The notes beneath the pieces were generated by a model. The model did no database searches. It was not told where the DNA came from and saw only the letters and a list, made by a program, of their open reading frames with translations. This document shows positions 1 to 6,800 of a stretch of 8,649 nucleotides of DNA, piece by piece. A program made the position numbers and the translations under genes. The stretch is from Spartobacteria bacterium (lineage in GTDB: Bacteria > Verrucomicrobiota > Verrucomicrobiia > Chthoniobacterales > UBA10450). The DNA lies in the NCBI GenBank assembly GCA_003445855.1, contig DMCG01000260.1:1056-9704 (forward strand), written 5' to 3'. The first letter of the stretch is position 1; each line of letters starts with the position of its first letter.

Positions 1-2
1 TG

Positions 3-107
3 TACACTAAACTGCCGGTCCAGCGCATTTACGTGAAGGAGCTGCCCGGCTTCGCCGGATTCGGCGACATATTGCAAGATCGACATGGTGAGTCGTTGAA
101 ACGTTAA
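3..107 (+). CDS. 3' end of an unidentified protein (partial, cut by the left window edge)
   Basis: One plus-strand frame stays open from the window edge to a TAA at 105-107, giving 34 residues that start YTKLPVQRIYVKELPGF and end HGESLKR. The other two plus frames stop early, and codon use in the first 20 codons (mostly G or C in third position) fits coding DNA. I do not recognise the protein, and the tail is too short to assign a family. It lies 64 bases upstream of the ABC transporter gene on the same strand. It could belong to the same transcription unit, although a possible promoter lies in the gap. The reading frame could also be chance. Confidence 0.4.
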   Translation, partial: YTKLPVQRIYVKELPGFAGFGDILQDRHGESLKR

Positions 108-124
108 GGTGGATGGAGTGCACA

Positions 125-152
125 TTGCGTCGCTGGCCGATTTCGGTAAAAT
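125..152 (+). promoter_or_regulatory. Possible sigma-70-type promoter for the ABC transporter gene
   Basis: TTGCGT at 125-130 and TAAAAT at 147-152 are separated by 16 bases. The -10 box matches the TATAAT consensus at five of six positions, but the -35 box matches at only three. Transcription would start near 159-160, leaving only about a dozen untranslated bases before the ATG at 172. No Shine-Dalgarno sequence is visible there, so translation might be near-leaderless. This is pattern matching only. Confidence 0.3.
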
Positions 153-171
153 TTCGATCTAATTATCAGCC

Positions 172-3100
172 ATGACGGAACTGGTCACAACGGTTGCAGA
201 TAAAATCGACCGCGCGGTGCAGCGCGTGACGCCGTTCGCCTATCGGGTGCGCCGAAGAGGTCGGCGTTGGGTGCGGCGCGCTTTGCGCAAACCGCGCAGT
301 GTATCGGAGGGACCGAATCTTTTGCCGTTGTTGATTCAGGTGCTCGCGAGTTTTTCGAAAGCAGACGGTGTTTTGCTGGAAGAGGAAATCGACTCGAGCC
401 TTGGTTTTCTTCGCTATGACTATCCGGAAGCCGTTTATTCGGAACTGCGGCAACTTTTCCGGCAAGCGCTTTACGAGCAGCAGGACCTTTCGGCGATGGC
501 GCAAAAGCTCGGCGCGCAACTGAGCACGGAGCGCAAGATCATGCTGGGCGTTCAGCTTTACGACCTGATTTCGCAGGCCGGATTGAAGCAGGAACAGGTC
601 GTCGCTTTTTATTCTTTCATGTCCCAACTCGGCATGGCGGCGCAAGCGATCGACATTGTTTATCAACTCAATGCCTCAGAGGATTCCGATCCGTCGATTT
701 ACCAGCGCGGCGCGTCGCCGCTGGAATCGCTCTCTTTCGGTGCGAATGCGAAGGGGGATGTGACGCTAAAGAGCCTCGCCGGGAACGATCGCCTCCTCGC
801 GTTTCGTTATCACGATCTCATTTTGTTGAAAAATTACAGCGGGCAAAACGTTTCGGTGCGCGGCCGGCCGCTCGTGCGCGGCGGGTTCTGCCGGATTTAT
901 CCGGGCCAGCGCATTCTCGTTGGCGATCAAGTGCTCAGTTATCAAGAACTGGCGAATTATTTCAACGCGAAGAAAAACGTTTCCCTGCCGCAGATTTTTA
1001 TCCGCGTAAACAAGGACGCCGACGAAGTGGAACTGGAGCGTGCGCGAACGCGTGAAAGCGCGCTTGAAGTCACGTTCGGACTGAAGGTGCGCGTGAAAGC
1101 GTTGCGCGATGTCGATGCAGTGCTCAACGGCGTAAAACTAAAATCGGGCACGCAAGTGGAAGCAAATTTGGAAGACAAGATCCTTTTCCATAACGACACC
1201 GAGATGGACTTGATCGATCTACGCCGGCGCGCTCGCGCCATGGGCGGCCGATTTCAGTTGAAGGCGTCCAAGTCGGAGTATCTCGTCTCCAATAACCCGA
1301 GTTTACTCGAAGCGGACGATATTTTGCTTTCGCCGGGCACGAGCGGTGACGTGCTCCTGAAGATTTTTTGCGATTACGACAAGCGCATCGGTCAGCTTGA
1401 AGTGATCGAAGCCGACCGGCCCATCCTCGTGGGCGAGACACCGGTGCGTATCTCTGCGCCGCTCAAGGACGGCGACACCATCCGGATCGACATCGGGCAA
1501 TTTCTGCGGTGCAATTTTTCCGAACGCATCATCGAGGAAGAGCGCAACATTATTCGCAGCCTCGAGGTGCGCGAAGTCACGCATCGCTTTAGCAATGGCG
1601 AGATCGGTCTGGAGGGAATTTCCTTCGGTCTCACTCGTGGTGAGCTGGTCTGCGTAATGGGCGCGAGCGGTTCGGGAAAAAGCACGCTCCTGACAGTGCT
1701 GGCGGGGCAGCTCCAGCCGAGCAGCGGACAGGTTTTCCTAAACGGACAATCGCTTTATCCGAATCTCGATGCCCTCAAGCGTTATATCAGTCATATCCCG
1801 CAGGAAGACGCCTTCGACGAGCATTTGACGATCGGGGAAAATCTGCAATTTGCGGCCGCGATGCGTTCACCGCATCTCTCACGACGCGACCGCATGCGCC
1901 GCTTGGAAGGAAAACTGGTCGAGCTTGGCTTGGGCGAGCGTCGCGACGCCGTGGTGGGCAACGCCATAAAAAAGACACTGAGCGGCGGCGAACGCAAACG
2001 TCTCAACATCGGCCTCGATATGATTGGCCTGTCGGACGTTTACCTTTTCGACGAACCGACCTCCGGCCTTTCCTCGAAGGATTCCGAGCACGTGATCGAG
2101 ATCATTCGCGGCATGGCGCACAATAAGATCATCATCGTCACGATCCACCAGCCGAGCTCCAAACTTTTCCAGATGTTTCACAAAGCGATCCTGCTCGATA
2201 AAGGCGGACGGCTCGTCTTTTTCGGCACGCCCTCCGACATGCTCCGCTACTTTGCCGAAGCAGAACATCAACATCAGTTTGGGGCGGAGCTGGGGGCATG
2301 CCCGTCGTGCGGAACGACGCGTCCGGAATTTATTTTCGACGTGCTCGAGACCCCGCTGCGCGATTTAAGTGGCGACATTATTTACGAAGAAAATAATCGC
2401 GGCCAGCTTGTCGCCGCGCGCCGTTACTCTCCAGATTTCTGGCGCGATAAATATGAAGCCTTTCGGTTGATCCAGGACGTCAAACAAGTTTCGCTGCGCA
2501 AAGAACCGGTCATCCCGTTGCCAGCCGCGCCGGCGCAAAAAAGGCGACTGCCGTTTCGCTGGCACGATGAGTGGACGCAATTTCGGACTCTTTTGCGCCG
2601 CTCCTTCGTGAGCAAACTGCGCAATCGCGCCAATCTCGTGATCACGATCGGCGTTGCGCCCGTGCTGGCGCTGCTCATCGCCACCATCCTGCGCTACTCG
2701 GACAGCGGGAAATACGATTTCGCTTCTGCCTATCATATCCCGACATTTCTGTTTCTCAGCCTGATCGTGGCCATGTTCCTCGGCTTGACCAACAGCGCCG
2801 ACGATATCATCAGCGACCGCGCGGTGCTGCAACGCGAGCGCAACCTCGACGTTCGGCTGCCCTACTACGTGATCTCAAAGACCCTCACGCTCGGCGTCTT
2901 CGCGCTCATTCAGTCCGTGCTTTTTGTTTTGATCGGCAATTACGTCCTGGAAATCAGGGGGATGTTTTGGGTTGATTTGGGCATCATGCTCATGACGGCG
3001 ATGGGCGGCGTATCGCTCGGCCTGGTCATCTCGTCGCTTGTCGCCGATCCAAAAACCGCGGCCAACATCGTCCCGCTCGTTTTAATTCCGCAGATCATCA

Positions 3101-3780
3101 TGGGCGGCGCACTCATTAAATACGAGGACATGAACCGAAATCTAGCGCTGGTTTATGCGCTCACCCACTGGTTCTCCGAGCACCCAACCAAAGAGCAAAG
3201 CAAGAAGATGGAGAGCAAGCTGGAGGTGCCCTTCGTCTGTCAGTTCATCGCCATGCGCTGGTCGTACGAAGAGCTCATCGTTGCGCAAGCCAAGCTCAAC
3301 CCTTTAACGCGGCGGCAAGACCGCGCTAATGACGGGATTCAACGCCTCGCGCCGAAAGCGAGTACTCCGCAGGAGCGCAAGCGGCTCGACGATCTGAAAG
3401 AAACACTGGCCGTTCTTTCTGGTCTGGAAGCGAAATCCGCCAGCGAGCTTGATCATTATCTCGGCTTGCTCGATCAGATTTTGGATCGCAAACGGCCGTT
3501 CGGCCGCGCCCTTTTCAAAGACGCGGTCGGCCCGGTCACAGCCGAGCAGGTTTATACGAACCAAAAGGTCTCCGATCTCATCTCGAACGCCGAGATGGAA
3601 CAAAGCGACTATCGCCGCGGCAGTCGGCCGAACGTTTTCTTCGGCGCGGAAAAACGCTACCTCGGCATCAACGTGAGCATTTTCGTTTTCAATACGATCA
3701 TTTTAATTGGATCGACGTTCGGCTTGCTCGGGCTGCTGCACTGGATTTTGCGAAGACAACTCGAAGTGCGAAGAAACTGA
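172..3780 (+). CDS. ABCG-type ABC transporter (fused ATPase and permease) with TerB-like and FHA-like N-terminal regions
   Basis: This 1202-residue inner-membrane protein should use ATP hydrolysis to move an unknown substrate. The N-terminus is very basic. Residues about 50-160 are helical and carry SKADG (62-66) followed by acidic residues, as in TerB-like domains. Residues about 185-460 are strand-rich with FHA-like character. The ATPase has Walker A GASGSGKST (497-505), Q-loop Gln544, signature LSGGE (603-607), Walker B YLFDEP (624-629) and switch His659. A CPSCG motif (Cys710, Cys713) sits between the ATPase and the membrane part. Hydrophobic segments lie near 821-842, 857-880, 903-926, 934-958, 963-983 and 1166-1192. 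A hydrophilic, partly coiled-coil-like stretch of about 180 residues separates the last two, where ABCG proteins have their external loop. ATPase before permease on one chain is the ABCG (White/PDR) order; such half-transporters normally dimerise. The start is the first ATG of the frame, with no clear ribosome binding site. Family assignment is firm; substrate is unknown. Confidence 0.93.
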   Translation: MTELVTTVADKIDRAVQRVTPFAYRVRRRGRRWVRRALRKPRSVSEGPNLLPLLIQVLASFSKADGVLLEEEIDSSLGFLRYDYPEAVYSELRQLFRQALYEQQDLSAMAQKLGAQLSTERKIMLGVQLYDLISQAGLKQEQVVAFYSFMSQLGMAAQAIDIVYQLNASEDSDPSIYQRGASPLESLSFGANAKGDVTLKSLAGNDRLLAFRYHDLILLKNYSGQNVSVRGRPLVRGGFCRIYPGQRILVGDQVLSYQELANYFNAKKNVSLPQIFIRVNKDADEVELERARTRESALEVTFGLKVRVKALRDVDAVLNGVKLKSGTQVEANLEDKILFHNDTEMDLIDLRRRARAMGGRFQLKASKSEYLVSNNPSLLEADDILLSPGTSGDVLLKIFCDYDKRIGQLEVIEADRPILVGETPVRISAPLKDGDTIRIDIGQFLRCNFSERIIEEERNIIRSLEVREVTHRFSNGEIGLEGISFGLTRGELVCVMGASGSGKSTLLTVLAGQLQPSSGQVFLNGQSLYPNLDALKRYISHIPQEDAFDEHLTIGENLQFAAAMRSPHLSRRDRMRRLEGKLVELGLGERRDAVVGNAIKKTLSGGERKRLNIGLDMIGLSDVYLFDEPTSGLSSKDSEHVIEIIRGMAHNKIIIVTIHQPSSKLFQMFHKAILLDKGGRLVFFGTPSDMLRYFAEAEHQHQFGAELGACPSCGTTRPEFIFDVLETPLRDLSGDIIYEENNRGQLVAARRYSPDFWRDKYEAFRLIQDVKQVSLRKEPVIPLPAAPAQKRRLPFRWHDEWTQFRTLLRRSFVSKLRNRANLVITIGVAPVLALLIATILRYSDSGKYDFASAYHIPTFLFLSLIVAMFLGLTNSADDIISDRAVLQRERNLDVRLPYYVISKTLTLGVFALIQSVLFVLIGNYVLEIRGMFWVDLGIMLMTAMGGVSLGLVISSLVADPKTAANIVPLVLIPQIIMGGALIKYEDMNRNLALVYALTHWFSEHPTKEQSKKMESKLEVPFVCQFIAMRWSYEELIVAQAKLNPLTRRQDRANDGIQRLAPKASTPQERKRLDDLKETLAVLSGLEAKSASELDHYLGLLDQILDRKRPFGRALFKDAVGPVTAEQVYTNQKVSDLISNAEMEQSDYRRGSRPNVFFGAEKRYLGINVSIFVFNTIILIGSTFGLLGLLHWILRRQLEVRRN

Positions 3781-3799
3781 CGTGCTCGCGGTTGGCACG
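3781..3799 (+). other. Short hairpin directly after the ABC transporter stop codon
   Basis: CGTGC (3781-3785) can pair with GCACG (3795-3799) around a nine-base loop, immediately after the TGA. No run of T follows, so it does not qualify as a standard intrinsic terminator. It could protect the 3' end of the transcript or be chance in G+C-rich DNA. Confidence 0.2.
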
Positions 3800-3816
3800 C
3801 GCGTCCTTTCGCAAAT

Positions 3817-3933
3817 GTCATTCCGAGCGAAGCGAGGAACCTCTCAACACGCCCAGATGCACGCTTTGTTCGCGCTTGGTCGTTCGAAGATCAGCGAGCT
3901 GATGCGAGGTCCCTCGCTCCCGCTCGGGATGAC
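3817..3933. repeat. Dispersed inverted repeat, copy 1 (MITE- or REP-like, no coding content)
   Basis: The left arm (3817-3843) starts GTCATTCCGAGCGAAGCGAG and ends in ACCTC. The right arm (3906-3933) starts GAGGTCCCTCG and ends in GGGATGAC. The right arm is the reverse complement of the left apart from a few mismatches and one extra base. The 62 bases between the arms are not similar to the middle of copy 2. The element fills most of the gap between the ABC transporter and the M24 peptidase genes. The left arm is identical to the reverse complement of the right arm of copy 2 at 5222-5248. As RNA it would form a long hairpin that could act as a 3' stabiliser or terminator. Confidence 0.8.
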
Positions 3934-3972
3934 AAGCATGGGAATCGAGCGTAGTTGAGTAGCGAAAACGAA

Positions 3973-5106
3973 ATGAACAAGAACAAAGAGAAGACAACGC
4001 GCCTAATTGTCGCGGCCAGTGAAACCGATCCGGACATGCTTTACGCGACGCGCTTCTTCGCGCCGGACCCGTTCATTTTTCTCCAACGCAACGGCAAACG
4101 CACCCTGGTATTGAGCGATCTGGAAATTGATCGCGGCCGCAAGCAAGCCGACGCCGATGAATTTGTTTCCTTCAACAAGCTCGAGCGCGAAGTGCAGGGA
4201 AAATCGAAAAAGGCCCCACCCTATGAAAAAGTTCTCAGCCATTTTCTCCGCAAGCGCGGCGTAAGATCGACAATCGTTCCGGCAAGTTTCCCCCTCGGTT
4301 ACGCGCAGGAACTTGCCGCCAATAAAATCCGCCTGCGCGCCACGAACGGACTTTTCTGGCCGGAGCGCGAGGCCAAGTCCGAAAAGGAAATCACAATGAT
4401 CGGTCGCGCGTTGCGAATTACCGAAACCGGACTCAAGCGCGCCATCGAAGTGCTCGCAAGATCGACAATCACTCGCGGAAAAAAGTTGCGCTGGTCGGGC
4501 AAAACTCTGACCTCGGAAATGCTGCGCGCGGAAATTGATTCCGCGATTTTGCGCGCCGGTGGAATTCCAACCGGAACAATTGTCGCCGGTGGCGACCAGG
4601 CGTGCGATCCGCACGAGCGTGGATACGGGCCGCTCTTCGCGGACTCGTTGATCATTCTCGATGTTTTCCCGCGCGACGCCAAATCAGGATATTTTGGCGA
4701 TATGACGCGCACAGTTTTGCGCGGGCGCGCCAGTGATGAGCAACGAAAACTTTGGGAAACCGTGAAAGCCGGACAAGCTCTCGCGCTAAAGAGAATCAAA
4801 GCGGGTGTGGACGGGATGACGATTCACAAAGCAATCCAGGAATTTTTTAAGAAGCGCAGTTTCCCGACCGAGGTTCGCAAAGGAAAAAATGTCGGGTTTT
4901 TTCACGGCACCGGGCACGGAATCGGGCTCGAGATTCACGAATATCCGCGTTTGCAAAAAGTGACTTTGAAAGATCGACAAGTACTGACGGTCGAGCCGGG
5001 ACTTTATTACCCGGGCCTCGGCGGGGCGCGTCAGGAAGATGTGGTGGTTGTGACAAAAGCTGGTTGCAAGATCCTTTCGCGGTTTCCGAAGAAATTGGAA
5101 ATCTGA
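3973..5106 (+). CDS. M24-family metallopeptidase, Xaa-Pro aminopeptidase-like
   Basis: This is a cytoplasmic dinuclear-metal peptidase expected to remove N-terminal residues from peptides, probably before proline, as in the aminopeptidase P and prolidase branch of M24. Residues about 1-125 fit a creatinase-like N-terminal domain; the rest is the pita-bread catalytic fold. All five metal ligands are visible: Asp230 (in ILDVFP), Asp243 (in GDMTRT), His315 (in GTGHGIG), Glu341 (in VEPGLY) and Glu355 (in RQEDV). His311 lies just before the metal His. There is no signal peptide. I chose the ATG at 3973, giving 377 residues; an in-frame TTG at 3955 would add six residues (MSSENE) but has no better ribosome binding site. 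The two Asp ligands are 13 residues apart, against 11 in E. coli PepP and methionine aminopeptidase, due to a longer FPRDAKSGY loop. Inverted repeats flank the gene on both sides. Exact substrate specificity cannot be read from sequence. Confidence 0.9.
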   Translation: MNKNKEKTTRLIVAASETDPDMLYATRFFAPDPFIFLQRNGKRTLVLSDLEIDRGRKQADADEFVSFNKLEREVQGKSKKAPPYEKVLSHFLRKRGVRSTIVPASFPLGYAQELAANKIRLRATNGLFWPEREAKSEKEITMIGRALRITETGLKRAIEVLARSTITRGKKLRWSGKTLTSEMLRAEIDSAILRAGGIPTGTIVAGGDQACDPHERGYGPLFADSLIILDVFPRDAKSGYFGDMTRTVLRGRASDEQRKLWETVKAGQALALKRIKAGVDGMTIHKAIQEFFKKRSFPTEVRKGKNVGFFHGTGHGIGLEIHEYPRLQKVTLKDRQVLTVEPGLYYPGLGGARQEDVVVVTKAGCKILSRFPKKLEI

Positions 5107-5109
5107 ATA

Positions 5110-5124
5110 CCACGCATTGCGTGG
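5110..5124 (+). other. Perfect short hairpin after the M24 peptidase gene
   Basis: CCACGC (5110-5115) and GCGTGG (5119-5124) form a perfect six-base stem around the loop ATT, three bases after the TGA stop. There is no T tract, so intrinsic termination is uncertain. Its last base is also the first base of the dispersed repeat beginning at 5124. Confidence 0.4.
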
Positions 5125-5248
5125 TCATCCTGAGCGCAGCGAAGGACCTCACAATCTTGCACAACGCCTTCTACTGCGACGAGCTGTCCTTCATGACATG
5201 TGTGACTCACTCTTTTTTTGGGAGGTTCCTCGCTTCGCTCGGAATGAC
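5124..5248. repeat. Dispersed inverted repeat, copy 2 (MITE- or REP-like)
   Basis: The left arm (5124-5150) starts GTCATCCTGAGCGCAGCGAA and ends GGACCTC. The right arm (5222-5248) starts GAGGTTCCTCGCTTCGCTCG and ends GAATGAC. They are imperfect reverse complements. The right arm, reverse complemented, is identical over 27 bases to the left arm of copy 1 (3817-3843). The 71-base middle is unlike that of copy 1 and contains a run of seven T within 5213-5219. No open frame in it looks like a real protein. GTCATCCTGAGCGAAGCGAA-type repeats are, as I recall, common between genes of soil bacteria such as Acidobacteria and Verrucomicrobia. Confidence 0.8.
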
Positions 5249-5385
5249 CGCGCGCAATCGAGGCGACGGCCGGTGGCGAAATGAACGAAGCGTGCAGATG
5301 AGCGTCTAAATCATTTGTCATTGTGCGTAGAAGTCCTGCGCGCATGAAATGACAATCTGGTTTCAAGCATTAAGTTAAGACGGGA
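5249..5385. other. Rest of the non-coding gap before the YugP-like gene
   Basis: With copy 2 of the repeat this completes a 279-base stretch (5107-5385) with no credible gene. Apart from the degenerate hairpin at 5315-5355 I see no convincing promoter boxes. The start at 5386 follows AAGACGGGA, which gives only a weak purine-rich ribosome binding site. Confidence 0.4.
5315..5355. repeat. Possible degenerate third copy of the GTCAT...ATGAC inverted repeat
   Basis: TTGTCATT at 5315-5322 is the exact reverse complement of AATGACAA at 5348-5355. TGCG (5324-5327) can also pair with CGCA (5341-5344), with a small internal mismatch. The ends match the GTCATT and AATGAC ends of the two full repeats, but the conserved GAGCGAAGCGAGG core is missing. 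It may be a shrunken remnant of the family or an unrelated hairpin in the leader of the next gene. Confidence 0.4.
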
Positions 5386-6081
5386 ATGTTCTATCCATAC
5401 GGTTTCGGACATCATTGGCTCATTTTGATTGGCCTGCCGTTGATCATCGGTTTATGGGCGCAATTCCGCGTGAGGAGCGCGTTCCGAAAATGGGGCGAAG
5501 TGCGCGCGACTTCCAACATCACCGGCGCGGAATGCGCGCGCGAGATTTTGCAGGCCGCGCAAATCCACGACGTCGATGTTGTGGAGACGAACGATTTTCT
5601 AGGAGATCATTACGACCCGACGCGCAAAAAACTTTGTCTTTCGAGCAACATTTACAATACGCCGTCGGTCGCGGCGCTCGGCATCGCTGCTCATGAGACC
5701 GGGCACGCCATCCAGCACGCCAAAGCCTACGCGCCGCTGAAGGCGCGCATGGCCATTGTCCCGGTCACGATGGTCGCCTCGCAGATGCTGCCGTTCGTCA
5801 TTTTCGGCGGTTTATTTTTTCATATCACCGGCCTGATCACGCTCGGCATTTATTGCTACGCAACCCTGCTCGTCTTCCAATTGATTACGCTGCCGGTGGA
5901 ATTTGATGCCTCGCGCCGGGCGAAGATCATTTTGCAGCAAATGGGGATTGTGCAGCCGGGAAGCGAAGTGGCCGGTGTAAACAAGGTGCTGAACGCGGCC
6001 GCGCTCACTTATGTGGCGGCTTTCATTGCGGCACTCGGGAACTTGCTCTGGCTGCTCTCAGTGCGAGATCGTCGCAATTGA
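5386..6081 (+). CDS. YugP-type membrane zinc metallopeptidase
   Basis: The 231-residue protein matches the YugP/Zn_peptidase_2 family, predicted integral-membrane neutral zinc peptidases named after Bacillus subtilis YugP; the physiological substrate is not established. The zinc motif HETGH is at 103-107 in AAHETGHAIQHA, and Glu172 in LPVEFDAS is the likely third ligand. The family-typical stretch DHYDPTRKKLCLS lies before the motif. Hydrophobic segments appear at about 9-24, 123-163 (probably two passes) and 205-226. The length is close to the usual family size. It starts with ATG. The stop (6079-6081) is followed by the sigma factor gene on the same strand, and a TTG at 6078 in that gene's frame would overlap it, so co-transcription is possible. 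A proteolytic role in the neighbouring envelope-stress cluster would be speculation from position only. Confidence 0.92.
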   Translation: MFYPYGFGHHWLILIGLPLIIGLWAQFRVRSAFRKWGEVRATSNITGAECAREILQAAQIHDVDVVETNDFLGDHYDPTRKKLCLSSNIYNTPSVAALGIAAHETGHAIQHAKAYAPLKARMAIVPVTMVASQMLPFVIFGGLFFHITGLITLGIYCYATLLVFQLITLPVEFDASRRAKIILQQMGIVQPGSEVAGVNKVLNAAALTYVAAFIAALGNLLWLLSVRDRRN

Positions 6082-6191
6082 GCCGCGCACCGTTGAAGAA
6101 GATGAATCCTTCGGTCGCACTGCCCGCTCGCCGGATTTCGGATTTGTTGTCGTCCGGTCTGGAGGCTCGTGTTAAAGCTAAAAGGCAGCGG

Positions 6192-6788
6192 ATGGACAAG
6201 CCACGAACCGATGAAGATCAACAGTTGGTGGCGCGCACACAATCGGGTGATGCCGGCGCCTTCGACCAGTTGGTCGTGAAATACACGCCGCGTCTCTACG
6301 GTCTGGTTTACAACATGACCTCGAACCACGAGGACACGAACGATCTTTTGCAGGACGTTTTCTCCAAGGCGTACAAGGCAATTCGAGGGTTTCGCGGCAA
6401 GTCGTCGTTTTATACGTGGATCCACTCGATCGCGGTGAACATGACGCTCAATTTTCTCAAAAAACGCGGCCGCCGTTTTCATCTCAGCCTGGATGATGTC
6501 GATGCCAGCATTCAGAACGACAAGGAATTCCTCGAGCTGACGGCCACGAGCAGTCCGGTGCGGGAAGTGGACCTCTCCGAGCTGCAGCGAAGATTGAACG
6601 AGGCCATGATGAAATTGTCTGATGAACACAGAGCCGTGGTCACCATGTTCCACATTCAAGGAATGCCGCACGCAGAGATCAGTAAAATCTTGCGTGTCTC
6701 GGAAGGAACGGTACGTTCGAGGCTCTTTTACGCGAATCGGCAACTGCAAAATTATTTGGACGAATTTCGGAAGAACCCCGTTGCTTAA
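6192..6788 (+). CDS. ECF-type RNA polymerase sigma factor (RpoE-like, sigma-70 family)
   Basis: It directs RNA polymerase to a specific promoter set, probably in response to an extracytoplasmic signal. Numbered from the ATG at 6192 (198 residues), region 2 covers about 20-90 and includes DLLQDVFSKAYK and the FYTWIHSIAVNMTLNFLKKR stretch. Region 4 covers about 135-188, with LSDEHRAVV followed by the helix-turn-helix ISKILRVSEGTVRSRL. Regions 1 and 3 are absent, as in ECF factors. I chose this ATG because AAAGG at 6181-6185 is well placed as a ribosome binding site and the length is normal. The frame is open further upstream to an ATG at 6102 and a TTG at 6078, which would add 30 or 38 residues; that part has weaker codon use and no family similarity that I can see. 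The next gene starts 12 bases after the stop. Confidence 0.92.
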   Translation: MDKPRTDEDQQLVARTQSGDAGAFDQLVVKYTPRLYGLVYNMTSNHEDTNDLLQDVFSKAYKAIRGFRGKSSFYTWIHSIAVNMTLNFLKKRGRRFHLSLDDVDASIQNDKEFLELTATSSPVREVDLSELQRRLNEAMMKLSDEHRAVVTMFHIQGMPHAEISKILRVSEGTVRSRLFYANRQLQNYLDEFRKNPVA

Positions 6789-6800
6789 ACCGGCGTAGCG

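Noticed and set aside
3707..3958. Small plus-strand open frame across the first inverted repeat
   Set aside because: It overlaps the end of the ABC transporter gene in another frame and is mostly translated repeat.
4003..4614. Open frame of 203 codons on the minus strand
   Set aside because: It is the antisense shadow of the M24 peptidase gene, whose metal ligands are intact on the plus strand.
3817..5248. Composite transposon carrying the M24 peptidase gene
   Set aside because: There is no transposase, the arms are short, and no target-site duplication is evident. The repeats look like independent intergenic elements.
5064..5309. Small plus-strand open frame across the second inverted repeat
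   Set aside because: It starts inside the M24 gene in another frame and runs through both repeat arms. The protein has no features beyond the translated repeat.
6078..6191. Longer N-terminus for the sigma factor, from TTG 6078 or ATG 6102
   Set aside because: The added 30-38 residues are not part of the ECF fold and show weaker codon bias, and the ATG at 6192 has a better placed AAAGG. The longer form remains possible.
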